Both the position numbers and the translations under genes were made by a program. A stretch of 5,769 nucleotides of DNA from Campylobacter sp. UBA1713 (GTDB lineage Bacteria; Campylobacterota; Campylobacteria; Campylobacterales; Campylobacteraceae): assembly GCA_002317305.1 (NCBI GenBank), contig DCIZ01000061.1, positions 10,469-16,237 of the forward strand, read 5' to 3'. Numbering within the stretch: the stretch's first letter is position 1; each line of letters starts with the position of its first letter. Below are positions 5,748 through 5,769 of this stretch, piece after piece. The notes below the pieces were generated by a model. That model did not search any database and was not told the DNA's origin. It was given only the letters and a program-made list of their open reading frames with translations.

Positions 5748-5769
5748 GATTCTCTAGAATCGACAAGTC
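5748..5769. mobile_element. Start of a second miniature element (cut by window edge)
   Basis: The last 22 nt match the left end of the 4711-4798 element at about 19 of 22 positions, beginning GATTCTCTAGAAT. As there, it follows directly on a heptamer array, and the junction TGCGATTCTCTAGAAT is identical in both places. The rest is beyond the window, so a full copy is inferred, not seen. Confidence 0.5.

Overview
The window looks like chromosomal DNA from a member of the Campylobacterota, most likely a Campylobacter with a fairly high GC content (oral or gut species such as the rectus/showae/gracilis/curvus group). This is inferred from four things: the gene content, the frequent AAATTT words, the A-rich leaders ending in AAGGA, and the heptose genes in the order hldE then gmhA. 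The species cannot be fixed from the sequence alone.

Four intact genes all lie on the + strand. Positions 89-1906 encode a secreted arylsulfate sulfotransferase (AssT, called AstA in Campylobacter) with its catalytic His/His/Arg/His set. Only 31 bp downstream, 1938-3011 encodes a zinc-dependent alcohol dehydrogenase of the cinnamyl-alcohol-dehydrogenase type. The two could be co-transcribed. Positions 3254-4666 encode HldE, the bifunctional heptose-7-phosphate kinase and heptose-1-phosphate adenylyltransferase. Positions 5128-5688 encode GmhA, sedoheptulose-7-phosphate isomerase. GmhA makes the substrate entering the ADP-heptose pathway, and HldE carries out its kinase and nucleotidyl-transfer steps, supplying heptose for the lipooligosaccharide core. 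The phosphatase (GmhB) and epimerase (HldD) of the pathway are not in the window.

The unusual part is the non-coding DNA. Most of the gaps are built from a layered repeat system. (1) Tandem 7-bp repeats of one loose family (AAACGGA, ATGCGGA, GAACGGA and relatives) occur at 1-35, 3151-3171, 4677-4711, 4831-4865, 5050-5077 and 5687-5740; the short adh leader at 1907-1937 has none. (2) A composite element of about 130-145 nt has one copy before hldE (3045-3171) and an inverted copy after it (4831-4975), plus a partial third copy (4976-5040). Each full copy holds a long perfect hairpin. The two hairpin stems differ in sequence, while the loop and flanks are conserved. (3) An 88-nt miniature element with imperfect terminal inverted repeats (4711-4798) is followed by what looks like the start of a second copy at the window edge (5748-5769). 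(4) The repeat cluster between hldE and gmhA is bracketed by 27-nt exact direct repeats (4671-4697 and 5047-5073). Loss of one repeat and the DNA between would leave an 85-bp hldE-gmhA gap.

Layout: 1-88 heptamer array and leader; 89-3011 assT-adh; 3012-3253 composite element copy A and hldE leader; 3254-4666 hldE; 4667-5127 repeat cluster (no convincing gene); 5128-5688 gmhA; 5687-5769 heptamer array and start of a second miniature element.
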